DNA of 64,000 nt from Nymphaea colorata (lineage: Eukaryota; Streptophyta; Magnoliopsida; Nymphaeales; Nymphaeaceae). The stretch covers positions 2,087,528 through 2,151,527 of the forward strand of contig NC_045140.1 in assembly GCF_008831285.2 (NCBI RefSeq), in the 5' to 3' direction. Below are positions 8,764 through 20,640 of the stretch, piece after piece. A program made the translations under genes and the position numbers. Under the pieces are notes generated by a model. It saw only the letters and a program-made list of their open reading frames with translations. It did no database searches and was not told the DNA's origin. Every line of letters begins with the position of its first letter. Position 1 is the first letter of the stretch.

Positions 8764-11531
8764 TCATCTGTCTAACTCTTGCAAGCCAAGACCCGGCCGT
8801 TGGTTGAGTCTTCTGAGCCACACAGAGTGAAGGATCATGTGGAAGAGATCATATCTCTTTGGAGGGCTGTTCACCATGAAGTGCCTCCGCACCAGCTTCA
8901 CTCTCCTGTGCATCGTCAGGTACCTCCTCGTTGAGATCCCCATCAGGATCTTCTTCAAGTTTCCGATCTCCGACAGCGGCACGTTGACGGAAAACGAGTT
9001 CCAGTTCAGCACGTCGCTGAAGGGAGGCACGTAGCCCTCTGAGATGGTGACCGGTACACACTCCAGGTAGATGGCTTCCACAATTCTCGGGCTTGCAACT
9101 TCATACCCTGATGGGCAGAGGCAATACTTGCTCTTCCTCATCAGATCATAGTAATTCAGGTTCTTGGGCAGGTACTCGTAGACCCTGACATCGTTATCCT
9201 TGTCCTTCCATTGGTCCAACAGGACCGGCCTGATCGGACCGTGCACTCCTCCGGCAAAGAAAGCAAGGATCGGCCGGCGAGAAGGCGACGGACCTCCAAT
9301 CATCCTGCTCAGTTTATCAGTTCTCATATTGATTTCTGGCAGAGCAGCATCTTTGGATGGATTGAACCCTTCAGAGGTGTTAGCATTGCAAAGGACTCGA
9401 ATTGAGTTGTGGTAAAGATAGGAGTTCGCAGTAGACGCCATCGGCCCCTGCGTTCAATCGAGAATGGTAAAATAGGACCAATCCAAATTATCAAACTGTG
9501 GATGAATTCTTGCCCTGAATAAAACAGGGGAAGGGCAGAGAGGAAGAAATAGAAACAGAGGAAAAGAGAACGAAGAAAAGCATTGCTGCTCTCACCCAGT
9601 CATGGCAGGAAACCATGAAATGATCTGCACCGAGATTTCTCTCCCAATACCCATATTTCTTCGAAACTACATCGATGTAATCGGCCACAAAGCGCTTGAT
9701 TGGCCCGGCGTCGCGCCTGTGGCGGTTGTAAATGAAGCGGACCATCTTTACTATACTGAAGGGGAGAAAGAAGGCATGAGCTTCTTCTGGATCCTTTGTA
9801 ATGAATCTATTTCCTTTGTCCATCTCATGAATGAATCGACCTTCCGTAGAGTATATGCTCCTGCATGGGCCATCATGCACCAATGGAGGCTCCCCTTCTT
9901 TGTATACATAGATCTTAAATACTTTCTCCATTTCAATATAGCTTCTGCACAAACAATTGGGTTGATTCAGTAGGCAGAAGAGAACATGAACACTGGCAGA
10001 AAAGGGGACGAAATCGAGGAATGTAAAGCGAACCAGGCCTAGTACTGAAACTGAAACACAAACTTGTCCCCTCAGAGCAATGAGAACACTCAAATGCAGA
10101 GTTTAATGCAAAGAGAGTTCTTTCACAGATAGAAGGAAATTGTTTAACACGGATTAGTATCTTCAAAGTAAAAGAAACTTGCCTGTGAAACTTGGATGGA
10201 TTCCTGTAAATTGGTCCCCAAGGGGTGTAATCTGCGTCTATTATGGAAGTCTGATTTCCATAAAGAGAAGCATCTCGGATGGCTGTTCTAGCTCGTGCAA
10301 GAGCTGCTTCAATTTGACCCAATTTACTGAATCTCCTCTTCCTCCTGCTCTCCACTTTGTCAAGGTTTACATCCTCCCTTTGTGCAGCCTGAAGGAGAAC
10401 AAATTAAAGGGGAAGAACTATAGTAAGAACCAAACGATTTGCAAGAATTGTATCAGACAACCAAACAAAACTAGCACTTCTAGCGCATCGTTCACTCTCC
10501 TCCTATCCAAAAGGAACAACCAAGAATATATAAGAAACTCAAGTTAGACTTGATGGTGAAAGCTTTGCATCTCCAAAGAATCATCTATTCTCATCAGTCA
10601 AGGTTCAATTCAACAACTCTATAAGATAAATTCAGTATATCACATGATACAGCAATCACAAGAATACTTGACAATAATCGACAGAAGGGTGGTCTGTTTG
10701 CTCAAGTTCTATGATAAAATTTCCCAGAAAGAAAGGCATAGGGATTCAGGCCCCCTGTAAGAGAACGATTATGAAGGATACATGCAGTGAGGGAGAAGAC
10801 TGGATGTATCCAAGACATGCTTTCCAAGTCCAATAGATTTAGCAGCTAAAAAGGGCAGTAGAAACTAGAACAACCAGCACATCTTCGATTCAGCCAAGGC
10901 TCTGTTGATCACATGTATCATGGAAAGAGAGGCAAACAGAGTGCTTTGAACAACACCTTCAATAGCCTAGAAAACATAAACCAGAAAACAAAAGGAGCCA
11001 TTATAATTAAGTACCACAGTCACATCCCCCATACTCCCTTGTCCAACAATAAGGAAGATAGTCGATAGTCAATACCACCATCAAAACTTTTCCGTCACAA
11101 CGAGGAATTTGCAGTCTTACCTGTCGAGAAGCAAGTGGTGCGGCGGCGCTGGTTGGAGGCAGAGATGAAGATGACAAGGAAGTAGAATTCTGGAACACCG
11201 GAAGAGCAGGGCTCGGTAGGGGACTCTCCTGTGTCTCATGCAAAGCCAGAGGCGACGGCGAAAGAGCCACTGAGAAAGAAGAAAATACAGGCTGTACTTC
11301 TGGTGTGATGCCCTCTCTGGCATGCAAGGCCTGGGGTGGCGGTGATGAATATCTGACAGAAGATTTTAACAAAGAAGAAGAGGAAGAAGAAAGGAGTGGT
11401 GAGTCTATCCATGGAAGCTTTGATGCTAACCAAGAGTGGCTCGGATCAACTACGGAAACCACCAGAACTACAACTATCAAAGGTACCAACAACACCAGAG
11501 AAGAGGAAGACGAGCTCCAGAACAGTCTCAT
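8764..11531 (-). CDS. GT47 exostosin-family glycosyltransferase, copy B (complete, 4 exons)
   Basis: Exons on the minus strand are 11531-11121, 10388-10183, 9944-9596 and 9447-8764: 1650 nt, 549 residues. The N-terminus has a short cytosolic part, one membrane segment (about residues 12-30, SLVLLVPLIVVVLVVSVV) and a Ser/Pro-rich stem to about 137, the type II layout of Golgi GT47 enzymes. The exostosin domain follows: EGEPPLVHDGP, FMVSCHDW, IRVLCNANTSEGFNP (about 338-352), RPILAFFAGGVHGPIRP, YCLCPSGYEVASPRIVEAIY and PFSDVLNW. Relative to copy A (313-1925, plus) the protein is very similar by eye, but the C-terminal tail differs (GLQELDR versus GFKNWTRF) through an apparent one-base shift. The start is the first Met before the membrane segment. 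A pyrimidine-rich run at 11535-11570 (purine-rich on the sense strand) lies just upstream. The sugar and acceptor cannot be told. Confidence 0.92.
9945..10182 (-). other. GC-AG intron in GT47 copy B
   Basis: The donor on the minus strand is AG^GCAAGT, the classic GC donor context; the acceptor is tttgtgcag. The alternative GT four bases on would give AAG CTA TAT TGA, an immediate stop. Length 238 nt, same position and phase as in copy A. Confidence 0.88.
10389..11120 (-). other. first intron of GT47 copy B
   Basis: A phase-0 GT-AG intron of 732 nt. Donor GTAAGA after CTTCTCGACAG; acceptor ttctccttcag before GCT GCA CAA AGG. Confidence 0.85.
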
Positions 11532-12499
11532 CTTCTCTCTGTCTCTCTGTCTCTCTCCCTCTCCCTGCTTCGATTTCTGTTTTCAGCCAGAAAAAGGCTG
11601 AAGTATCCAGGAACACATGGCGATCTTGACAAGGCCTCCATTGGCCGAAAAGATTGGCACCTGTCGAAAGCATGCAATTGCTCTGGCTTCAATTTCAAGT
11701 AACCGCCGTAAAAACGGCAACATAACGAGATCATAAGATATAATTAGAAGAAAAATAAAGAGCTGTTAATTACTATTAATTCATTGCCTTGTAGTCTGCA
11801 GATTCGCTAACCATGAGTGCAGTAAAGTTTAAAGCGAAAAGGCGATTTAGCTTGTCATTTTCTGCTGGTTCTACAGGAGAAGAAACCGTGAGTCGAAGCC
11901 TAGGATCTGTACTGTGAAACGAAATACAGGAGCAGTGAAAGGACGGAAGCAGGGAGATGAACTAAAGAATGAAGTTACCAATCATTATCATATCGTCGTT
12001 GCGTGCGTGCTGTCGGGCTGCGATGGGAAAGAGTTTTAGAAGGTCATCCAAGTGCCCACGAAAGGAATTAACCCAAAAAAAAAAAAAAAACCCGTGAAGA
12101 GGTCGAGGGGATATATTATGCCTTAAGACAGAAGCTTACCAATTTTAATATCATGGTGTGGAGTATAAATATTTTACTAGATTTGAACTTACAATATACT
12201 AATAAGGTTCATATTATCGCATTTGGCTGCTCCTCGTCTAAGTGATATTGGGCCCACACGGGCTTCGGTTTCAAGTTATTTTAGGATACTCTTTCTTTTC
12301 CGGATAAAAATTAGTAAATAAGCCCTTTTAATTTTAAAATACACTTAATTTGCCAAACATTTTATTTCTAATTAGATTCCATGACATGATACGGAGAATA
12401 TAACTCTACGAAGCGAGCTTGTTAAACCCCTTTTTTCTTGTCATAGATAGACATGATGAATGATGATGCGGACGTTTGATTAACGTTATTAAGAAATAT

Positions 12500-12539
12500 G
12501 TGTGTGTGGGTGTGTGTGTGTGAGAGAGAGAGAGAGAGA
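12500..12539. repeat. (TG)n(AG)n microsatellite
   Basis: Alternating TG changes to AG within about 40 bp. Confidence 0.9.
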
Positions 12540-13044
12540 CAATTTAATGTTTAGATTTATTGAAAATAGACCAAATAACTAAAATAATAAAAAGGACTTG
12601 ATAGCCTCGTTCTCAAATCCAAGGTTGATCTAAGGTTTCTTTTGTTTGGGAAACACGTGATCAATAAACATTGAATTTTATCACTACATGAATATATATA
12701 TATTTGAAATCCTTATTCTACAAATAAAACCTCATATTTGATGTCAAAGACTCTCAATGATTTTAAATCACATCGTTTCAGTCAATCAAACACTTCGGCC
12801 AAGAATGTCATATAAAAGTATAAAACCTAACTGGGTAGATTCTTGTGTCTGTACGAACATGGATTTTCTAAGAGAACCTGATTATATTTGTCATATTGAT
12901 ATGAGAAATTTTGTGCCCCAATATAGCTAATGATGAAAATATCATTAGGACAAAAATGAAAATAATAAAATAAAAAGAATAGCAAGGACATTTGTTTTTA
13001 AAAAATTACCAAAATATCAGTATGTAAGTTGTGCGTATAATAGG

Positions 13045-13205
13045 GCATGCAACTAAGCCTAGGCCTTGGCCCGACCTGGCCCAATAAGGAGCCGGGCTCG
13101 GGTTGGCCCCACCCAAAATGCTTAAAAACTGAGTCCAGCTTAGGTCCAACCTTTTCTTTGAGCTTGGGCTCGAGTCAGGTCAGGTAGCAGGTACCCGCCG
13201 GCGGT
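13045..13205. repeat. GGCCC/GGGCTC-rich dispersed repeat
   Basis: Text such as ggcccgacctggccc, gagccgggctcgggttggcc and cttgggctcgagtcaggtca stands out from the AT-rich surroundings. A similar composition recurs at 17060-17225. It probably belongs to a degenerate interspersed family. Confidence 0.45.
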
Positions 13206-14295
13206 TTAGCATCTAAGAAGCACAGAAAAATGCTTCCACTACTTAAACCAGTATGATTAAAATTGAAGACCTTTAACTTGAAGGAAGTGTGGAGTTTAAT
13301 AGCAGTAGCAGAGCAGAGGCAGGTGAGGGGTGATGTGAGTCATTGCCAACACCATTCTATAAAATTTACCTTCTTTATACATTGGTACCCTTATAATTTT
13401 TACTTATTTTTATACAAGTGCCCCTTAAAATTTAATAGAAAAAGAGAGGGAGAAGGAATTTTAAGCTGGTGGGAAAACTCCAAAAGAAAAGAAGGAAGTT
13501 TTATTGGATCACCTATGTGTGGACAGAAACCTATAGTACTTTAGAAAGAGCTTCTCCAGCAAAGGACATGAAAAATTATTGTACTGACTTTCAAATTGAT
13601 GGTTTGTCATGATCAATGCAAAGCAAATGATGATGCACATCTAAGAGGCTCCTTCCTCTTCAAATAATTAAAATGCTTCCTTATTGAAATTCCTCTTATT
13701 TCTGAGGTTCAGGGTTGCTTCAAGACTTGTAAGGAGAATGGAATATCCGTCAACTAAGCATCTTGCACCCTTCATTTGCAGTTCATAGGAATAATGTTCA
13801 TACGAATCAAAATGGCAAACAGTCTATCAGTTCAACTAGCTACACTATACCCTTGGAAAGATATGTGATGGAGTTAAGTAAGTTCTAAATTTGGGAAATA
13901 TTCCTCCTGAAATTGTAAATTCCTCTTTAAAGAATTCGTTATTAAGTATATTCCTCTTGAAGGAATTGGTTATCATGTATAAAAGAGAAATGCCTTACCT
14001 TCACTAATTGTTGGCTCGCTAATTTCCTTTAATGGAAACAATTAATACATTAAAAAGATTAGTGTTACGTTTGGATGACAAGGGCCAGAACTTGATCAAT
14101 AGAAAACCAAGTGTTGTCACTAATCAGATTCTTGGCAAATTGCCAAAAACCTAATTTGCACATGGAAAAAATTTCATTCGATTAAAGTGATTGTTAGCCA
14201 TGCACTTTTGACAAGCCAAACATATGAGTAGTTAGGCTCCGGCCATGCTAGAGTATTGGTAGCTCCCATCCTATACAAATTAGTGGCTTTAGTAT

Positions 14296-14470
14296 CCGTG
14301 CCTTCATCGGAGCAGAGCCAAGGTAGGGCCCACATGTGCCATGGCCCCACCTTTTACATATAAATTTTAGAAAACTTCATTTGTTTTATGTAAATATTTT
14401 GAAAAAATGATATTTCGGCCCTAGTCCAAATTTAGAAACTTCATGAAAAATTTCTTGCTCCACCCCTGGT
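14296..14470. repeat. degenerate dispersed repeat (ggcccatggcccc / gctccacccctgg ends)
   Basis: It has gccaaggtagggcccac, then gccatggccccacc, an A/T-rich middle, and gctccacccctgg at the end. The same layout is seen at 22080-22515 and 23105-23290. Confidence 0.45.
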
Positions 14471-15553
14471 CTAGAATGAGGCTGTTATGTCCGGCCCAAC
14501 AGCAGATTCCTCCTTGTCTAGCTGGGTAGGGTAGATCGGGCCGGTCGGAGGTTGGAATTGGGGGGATACTTCGAATAGGCCGAAGCTCTTACTCATCACC
14601 CTATCTTTGGGGTTTAGGGTTGCTTCACAACAGAGTTTCTTCAGAACCTAGGTGAACTTACAGTGAGTAGCATCTATTATTATTTATTGATTAGAGAAGT
14701 GCTGGCAAGAATCAAACTGATAATTGTGGTTCCAGCTATGTTACACCCTCTTTGAATCTATTGTTTTCATCCTAAGACTGGGATCACAACTTCTTATCAT
14801 GTTAGTTCTTTTCATGATGTTGCATCACGTGTCAATTGAGTACAATTTGAAGGGATGTTTCTCAATAAGAACATTAAGCAATCTTTGAGACATATTCATA
14901 AAATACTGATACGATACAGTGTTGACAATGTCAAACACAGTTTAGTTTAAAATATGCCAAAAGCCTGCGACCCCCAGATGTTCATGTAATGCAGCGTCTA
15001 TGGTGGGCTAAAGTTTGATGACTGAAGCTCGGACAAAATACAAATTCAACAGTTGATAAGGAAGTTTTGGGTCCAGAGAGCGACTGATTGATTGAGATAG
15101 CTAGGATTAAAGGAGAGAGGATGAGTTATGGGTATGAGGGTGAGGAGGGACAGTTAAGCATCATCATCTTGTCTATCACTATTACGAATATTTTGTCTCG
15201 TGGAAGAAATTAACAGCGCTTGAAGTAGACGCATCGTTTTTTTGTGCAGATCATCGCAAGATAGTTGAAGGTTCGTAGACGTGTTTGAAACGAAGACATG
15301 AAAATGGGACTTGAAAAGGACGAGAAAGAAAAAAGAATCACGTCATATTGCCTGTACAACGGGTTACGTGTCTCAAACATAATAAAGCGTTGGGGCGGCC
15401 TGAGCTTCATTTCGACGACCTTGACTTGACTTGCTTCAATTTTAATTTAAAAAATACAAATATTTATGTTTTATATATAAATAAAAAAATCAGTCAGTCT
15501 TAGGAACCATAGAAACCAGGTCGCTAGCTGTTTCCTCCATTTCATTTTATGAA

Positions 15554-15554
15554 T

Positions 15555-15601
<47 letters not shown>

Positions 15602-15602
15602 G
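15554..15602. repeat. (TC)n(TA)n microsatellite
   Basis: About 26 bp of TC followed by about 23 bp of TA. Confidence 0.9.
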
Positions 15603-16488
15603 ACTTTTGCTTTTTAATTTGTTGTTAAAATTTGTTCCACACAAAATCAGTTTCAATGAATTTTAATAGTCAGAATGGTTACAATTTGAGTAATTTTTGC
15701 TATTTTGGATATTAAATTCAATAAAAGAAGAAAATTTGAATTGTTTGTAATTAAAAAACTATAAAACGTAATTAAAATAACTAAGCATTTTCAACTCAGG
15801 CAAAAATAGAAATTGTTAAATACTATTTGCTCTGATCGAATTCATAATTATTTGGACAATTAATTATGGGCATGCATGTTGAGGTAACTCTTGAGTAATT
15901 TAATTTACAATTCCAATAAATACCATAATTCTTAAACTTGTCCAAATGAGAGGTAGTAATATGTATATGTCTGATTGACGTATGATGTCAGCCCTATTAT
16001 TTCTTTGTTTTCTTTTGTTCCACTACCCTTCTCTTCTTTCTCCACCCCAACCTCCTCCGTCCACCATTTTCAGGATTTAGTGAGCAGGATTGTTGTTTAG
16101 AAAAAGAGTGCACTGGATCGTGTAGAATTTGACCACAGGTCTCTTTGAAAGTGAACCGTCTTGTCGCCTACTGCGCTATAACCCGTTGGTGTCTCATTGA
16201 AGAAGATTATATCAAGATAGTTTCTTGGAAATGTGGATGCTGAGAGAAGCCTCGGCTCAGATGGTTTCATGTGTCTTTCCTTGGATAGGAAAAGGATAAA
16301 CAACCTTCTGTCCTCTATTCTGTTCTTCCCCTGCTTCACCACCACGGATTTGTTTTGCTTTTCCCCTGTGCCTTCCTCTTTTTTCTCCTCCTCCTCGAAC
16401 TAACAAAGCTTTTCTGTTTCGACTTTAGTTGCACGAATCCTGCCGATGCGTTTCAGGTTAATCCTGTAGAATCTTGTTAATTAAACCC

Positions 16489-16640
16489 GGGGCCGCCACA
16501 CGTCAGAAGCAGTGCCTCATCTGCATACAATTCATTTCGAGTTCTATGCACTGCCATCACCTAAGAAGGATTCAAACCGGCAAAAGATGCGACCTTGCCG
16601 GCCGCCGGATTCTGTTGGAACACTGGAGCGAGTGTCATAC
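16489..16640 (+). pseudogene. GT47 glycosyltransferase last-exon fragment (third copy, dead)
   Basis: The DNA from ggggccgcca through attcatttcgagttctatgc and aaggattcaaaccggcaaaa to cttgccgg aligns by eye with the start of the last exon of copy A (1236-1345). It then jumps to tctgttggaacactggagcg, matching copy A around 1465-1485. So about 120 nt are deleted and the frame is broken; the rest of the exon is absent. It shows that the GT47 cluster once had at least a third member here, on the plus strand. Confidence 0.75.
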
Positions 16641-17059
16641 ATTCACCGTTTGCAGAATAATATCTGCAATAGCATTAACAAAGATCAATAAAATGGCTTT
16701 TTTTAATTGATAATTATTAAATAAATATTCAAAAAAATATTATGAGGTTCATATTAACATATTGCAGTATAAGTTAAGATTCATAAGTGCTCCAGCCGTA
16801 GTTTGACTTGTGATCAGCCCATTAATACCAATAGAGAATAAACATATATACCGAACGAGTTTATCTGGAGTTATTAACCAACTCCTCATCAATGTCAATT
16901 GGTTTCATATAAACAACTATTCTCCAATTAGTTAGAAGATTCATTATATATATATATATATATGTGTGTGTCACATGTTAGATGTTGTGAAAAATAAAAA
17001 TTTGTTGCTGAAACCATCATAAACAAGTGTTAAAACTACAAGCATTATAAACTATCACT

Positions 17060-17225
17060 AATAGAGGTGGGCTTCGGGCTGGGCCAGCAAAATTTGCAGT
17101 CTAGCGCCTGGGCCCCATTTTGGCAGACCAGGCCTGCCCAAGCTCACTTTCACAGTCGAAGACCCACCAGACCTAAGCTGGGGGCCCGACAGCCTGATGA
17201 ACCCCTAGCCCGGTGCCCAGTCTTA
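17060..17225. repeat. GGGCC-rich dispersed repeat
   Basis: Contains gtgggcttcgggctgggcc, cctgggccccattttggc, gaccaggcctgcccaagctc and gggggcccgacagcctg. GC-rich text in AT-rich surroundings, resembling 13045-13205. Confidence 0.45.
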
Positions 17226-17317
17226 ATCGCTAATGCTTTCATCTCAGCTTTTTCTTAGCAACATATTTTTAATGTTTAGCCATCCGACCACATCTTGCAG
17301 GCAACAGGTTTGAAGTC

Positions 17318-17392
17318 CTCTCTCTTTCTCTTTCTCTCTTTCTCTCTCTCTCCCCCCTCCCCCCTCCCTTCCTATGTGTGTGTGTGTGTGTG
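17318..17392. repeat. CT-rich / (TG)n microsatellite
   Basis: A CT tract, then C runs, then about eight TG units. Confidence 0.88.
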
Positions 17393-19393
17393 ACGTAGTT
17401 TCATGAAAAAAATGTTATTTTGATTCTGATAACAGAAAAATAAATAAATAAACATGTTTTATGAACAAGGCATATGTGATAACAATTATTTGAAGAAGAA
17501 TATATGTAATTTGTTTTATTTTGTCGAGTTGGTTTGTCATTTTCAATTCTAAGTATCTATTCTTGAATAGCCGTAGTAGTTGTGCCTATTAAACAAACTA
17601 AGAGGGTTGTAAAAATGACTTCAAATGGAAGATAAAAAAAAAACTTTTGAAAAATGAATTCCGATCAGTTGAATGTAAATTGGCTGGTCCAGTTTCATGG
17701 TCTGGCTTGATCTTGCAGTCCAAATATTTTCATGCAATGACACGAGGATATCTACTTGTACAGCAACTACAAAGTAAGAGTTCAAATAAAAAAAAATGTA
17801 AAAAATAAAACCAATACCATGGAGAATGCAAAACAAACTGAATTTGTAGGTAATTACCTCATAGACCTACCACTTGTAGACCCTATAATATAAGGCAATG
17901 AAATAAAAAATACTACAAGAACGACATGTACTATTATCATAAGCATTTAATTTCTAGCTGGTAGATGGTGCCAAAATAAACAACCAACTTTACCAATTAA
18001 TAAGAACATGGGGACATCCAAACACTAAAAGATCGTATGTTTGAGAGAGCTAATTTGGAGAACAAATCAGTTTGTCATGGGGGTTTGGTTTCGTCTTTGC
18101 CTAAGGTTGGGATGATAAGTAATTCATTGCGGGCCAGAGGGAAGTTAATTGGATCTTCCATGGTAACAAGTGTTTTCTATATATAATCTCACAGGAGCGT
18201 TATATTGTCTGCAGATCATATTAATGACAGATCATGACTAGTCCCAATATTAATGACAGATCTTTAATGAAGTCCGATTCTGACAGGCTAGGTCTCGGAT
18301 TCAGATGCAGAAGCTTTGGCACCAAATCTAACTCAGGATTCAAAACCATTTCATTATCAAAAGCAAATAGTCACACCCGGATATGCTGCAGTGGAATAAT
18401 GTCTGGCTGGAGATTCGACGATGAAGAACATGGAATTCTGCTTCAGTATGAATGAGTTGAAGAATATATCAATGGGGAGGGGCAAGGTATTAGGTACCTT
18501 CAAAATTCTTTCATAAGGAGCATTTCTTGTGAGAGTACTGGAGAGTGAACAAGAGTTGGAGTCGAATATGATTAAAGGTACTGTTGGGTTGGAAGCTAGC
18601 CCTCTTTCTCTTGTTTGTCTAGAGCTTTACCAAAAGAATGTCCTGCCTTCCCCAGATCATCAATTTGGAATGCACAGAAACTCGAAATAAGTAAACAAAG
18701 GGGGAAAATAAGGTCCAATGTCTCCAGTTTTTGCAGCAATGCTCTGAAAATGTGTTTTAGTCCTGAAGTGATTCTCCTCGTCACTTTGCTTGCCTACTAT
18801 TCTTGGACTTTGTATCAAAGATCAGGACTGCTTCCAGTTTTTGCAGCAATGCTCAACTCTTTTTGCTTCTGTTGAATCCTGGTTGTCGCTGGGCCTTTGC
18901 TTTGCTTGAAAATCTGATGAACTCTATAGCATTGGGTAGGAACAAGCCTTGCTTGATTCACCCTCCATTGGTCCATCTTGATGTGCTTCCTTCTCAAACT
19001 TTCTCCGCAGATTCAAAGGTTCTTTCCAGTAGCAATGCTCTTTCTTTCCCTTGTTCATGCTGTCACAAACAGATAGCATCTGGTAAGTGCAATTGTGCAA
19101 AGTGCAGAAATGTGCATTTGAGTGTACAGGTGTATTTTCTGTTGTCAATGTCATCAAAGGTTCTCGTAAACAAGTCTAAATTCTTTCATTTTTTTCCTTT
19201 ATATAGCTTAATAAACATGATATTTGACGATTCCTTTTCATTTCTTTCTGTTTTACATATACAAGCTTTCACATTAATTGTTTTCCTTTCTTTCTGTTTT
19301 ACATATACAAAATTGATGCTTGAGAATCATTTTGTGAACTAGGATCTTGCCATCTCCTATTTACAGAAGGATATCTGCTTGTAGACTCACAAT

Positions 19394-19397
<4 letters not shown>

Positions 19398-19434
<37 letters not shown>
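19398..19434. repeat. (GA)n microsatellite
   Basis: About 18 GA units. Confidence 0.95.
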
Positions 19435-19436
<2 letters not shown>

Positions 19437-19749
19437 ATCCTTTCCTTTGGCATTTGAGTGATGGGTATATAGAATTCTCTTCCAACAATTAGATTATGTG
19501 TCATAATGATACATATACATGGGGACTACACTAACATGCACGTGTTCCTAGGTTTAGTTGCAAATTTTAAATTAGAAAGAGGGATACAAAGAATACCATG
19601 ACATGTTTTTCGAATTTATGAAAAGAAAAAAACCATATTTTATTCTAAAATAACTAAAAAATTTAAAGGAAAAATAGAAAAATCTAAAACACCCGAAAAA
19701 AACATGGAGGACACATGGTCACCTTTCTTCAAGATTCACTTCTACCATA

Positions 19750-19885
19750 GGAACGGAGCCAGAAAATTCTGACTAAGGAGCGCTAGTTATATAAAATGAA
19801 AAAAACAACTATGAAGAATTAACAATAAAAAAAAAAACGCTGTATGGGCAATTGCCCACACACACCTCGGCCGCCGTTCCATCAC
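19750..19885. repeat. degenerate dispersed repeat (gcaattgc core)
   Basis: It has ggagccagaaaattctgac at one side and gggcaattgcccacacac near the other. Related words appear at 26.21-26.42 kb and 26.70 kb. Confidence 0.4.
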
Positions 19886-20374
19886 CTCTGCATGTTATCT
19901 CAAGCTTTTTGAAAAGATTGGCTTCTTAGCTTTTGCTTCCCCACGTTAAATTTCCTTCTTCGTTTTCCTGGTAACTCCATATGGAGGCCACACACTTTCT
20001 AGTCTTCCTCGGATGCAGGTTTCGTCCACTGGAAATGATCAGGAGCACTTACCTAACTTTCTAAGCAAAGTAATCAGAGCATTCACCTATTCTTTAATGG
20101 AAAACGACCAGTGGAAAGCACATGCCTTGCATGAGAGATGCTGCCATGATGGGCAACCTTGCAGTAATTTACGAAAAGATAATCACTTTTTTAACAATTA
20201 AAAACAATTATCTGCTTCTAACTTTTTTGTTGAAGCAGAAAGGATGGTAGAGCATGACAAGGCATATCACATGCACAGTTGCGTGGAAAAGTTAATTTAT
20301 TGCACAGTCGCTTCCTCCAAGAGCTTCGTTTCATGCGATGCACTGCTTCTTGCTGCAACTTCGAAGAAGCGTGT

Positions 20375-20395
20375 GTTGCGTCGCAGCCTGCGACG
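20375..20395. repeat. perfect 10-bp inverted repeat
   Basis: tgcgtcgcag, one C, then ctgcgacgca: GC-rich arms with a one-base spacer, in AT-rich DNA. Confidence 0.85.
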
Positions 20396-20465
20396 CAGAA
20401 GCCAGAGGACCACATTTGGCCACGTTCCCTTCTGTCTCCCTCTCCAATGGATCTCACCTCAGTGG

Positions 20466-20640
20466 TTTTGAACTTGTTTTTACAGACCCACTGTTTGATT
20501 TGATTCGATGATCGTTGGTAAACTCGTGATTTGGATTTGATTCCGCTGAAAACTGAGTTTTGAACTTGTTTTTACACATCTACTATTTTATTGATTTGAT
20601 GATAATTCGTAAACTCGAAGTTGACTTGGGAATTTTGTTG
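20466..20640. repeat. 92-bp imperfect tandem duplication
   Basis: ttttgaacttgtttttacag at 20466 recurs as ttttgaacttgtttttacac at 20558. Downstream words (gatttgat, ggtaaactcg / cgtaaactcg) also repeat at about the same spacing. Confidence 0.75.

Larger units (their letters stand above)
11532..16480. other. intergenic DNA, no gene seen
   Basis: The first part is the promoter side of GT47 copy B. The rest is AT-rich with a poly-A run near 12073, TG/AG repeats near 12500, a GGCCC-rich repeat near 13.05-13.2 kb, a degenerate dispersed repeat at 14.3-14.47 kb, and CT/TA microsatellites at 15.55 kb. A minus-strand open frame at 16345-16097 is not recognised. Confidence 0.5.
16641..20460. other. 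intergenic DNA, no gene seen
   Basis: It contains CT/GT and GA microsatellites, a GGGCC-rich repeat (17060-17225) and several unrecognised short frames (18234-18455, 18803-19342, 20013-20201). The 21-base string ending in gcagcaatgctc occurs twice, near 18725 and 18833, which suggests local duplication rather than a gene. Confidence 0.45.

Noticed and set aside
16097-16345. 82-codon minus-strand frame as a gene
   Set aside because: No recognisable domain or splice context, although the text is not obviously random; left unassigned.
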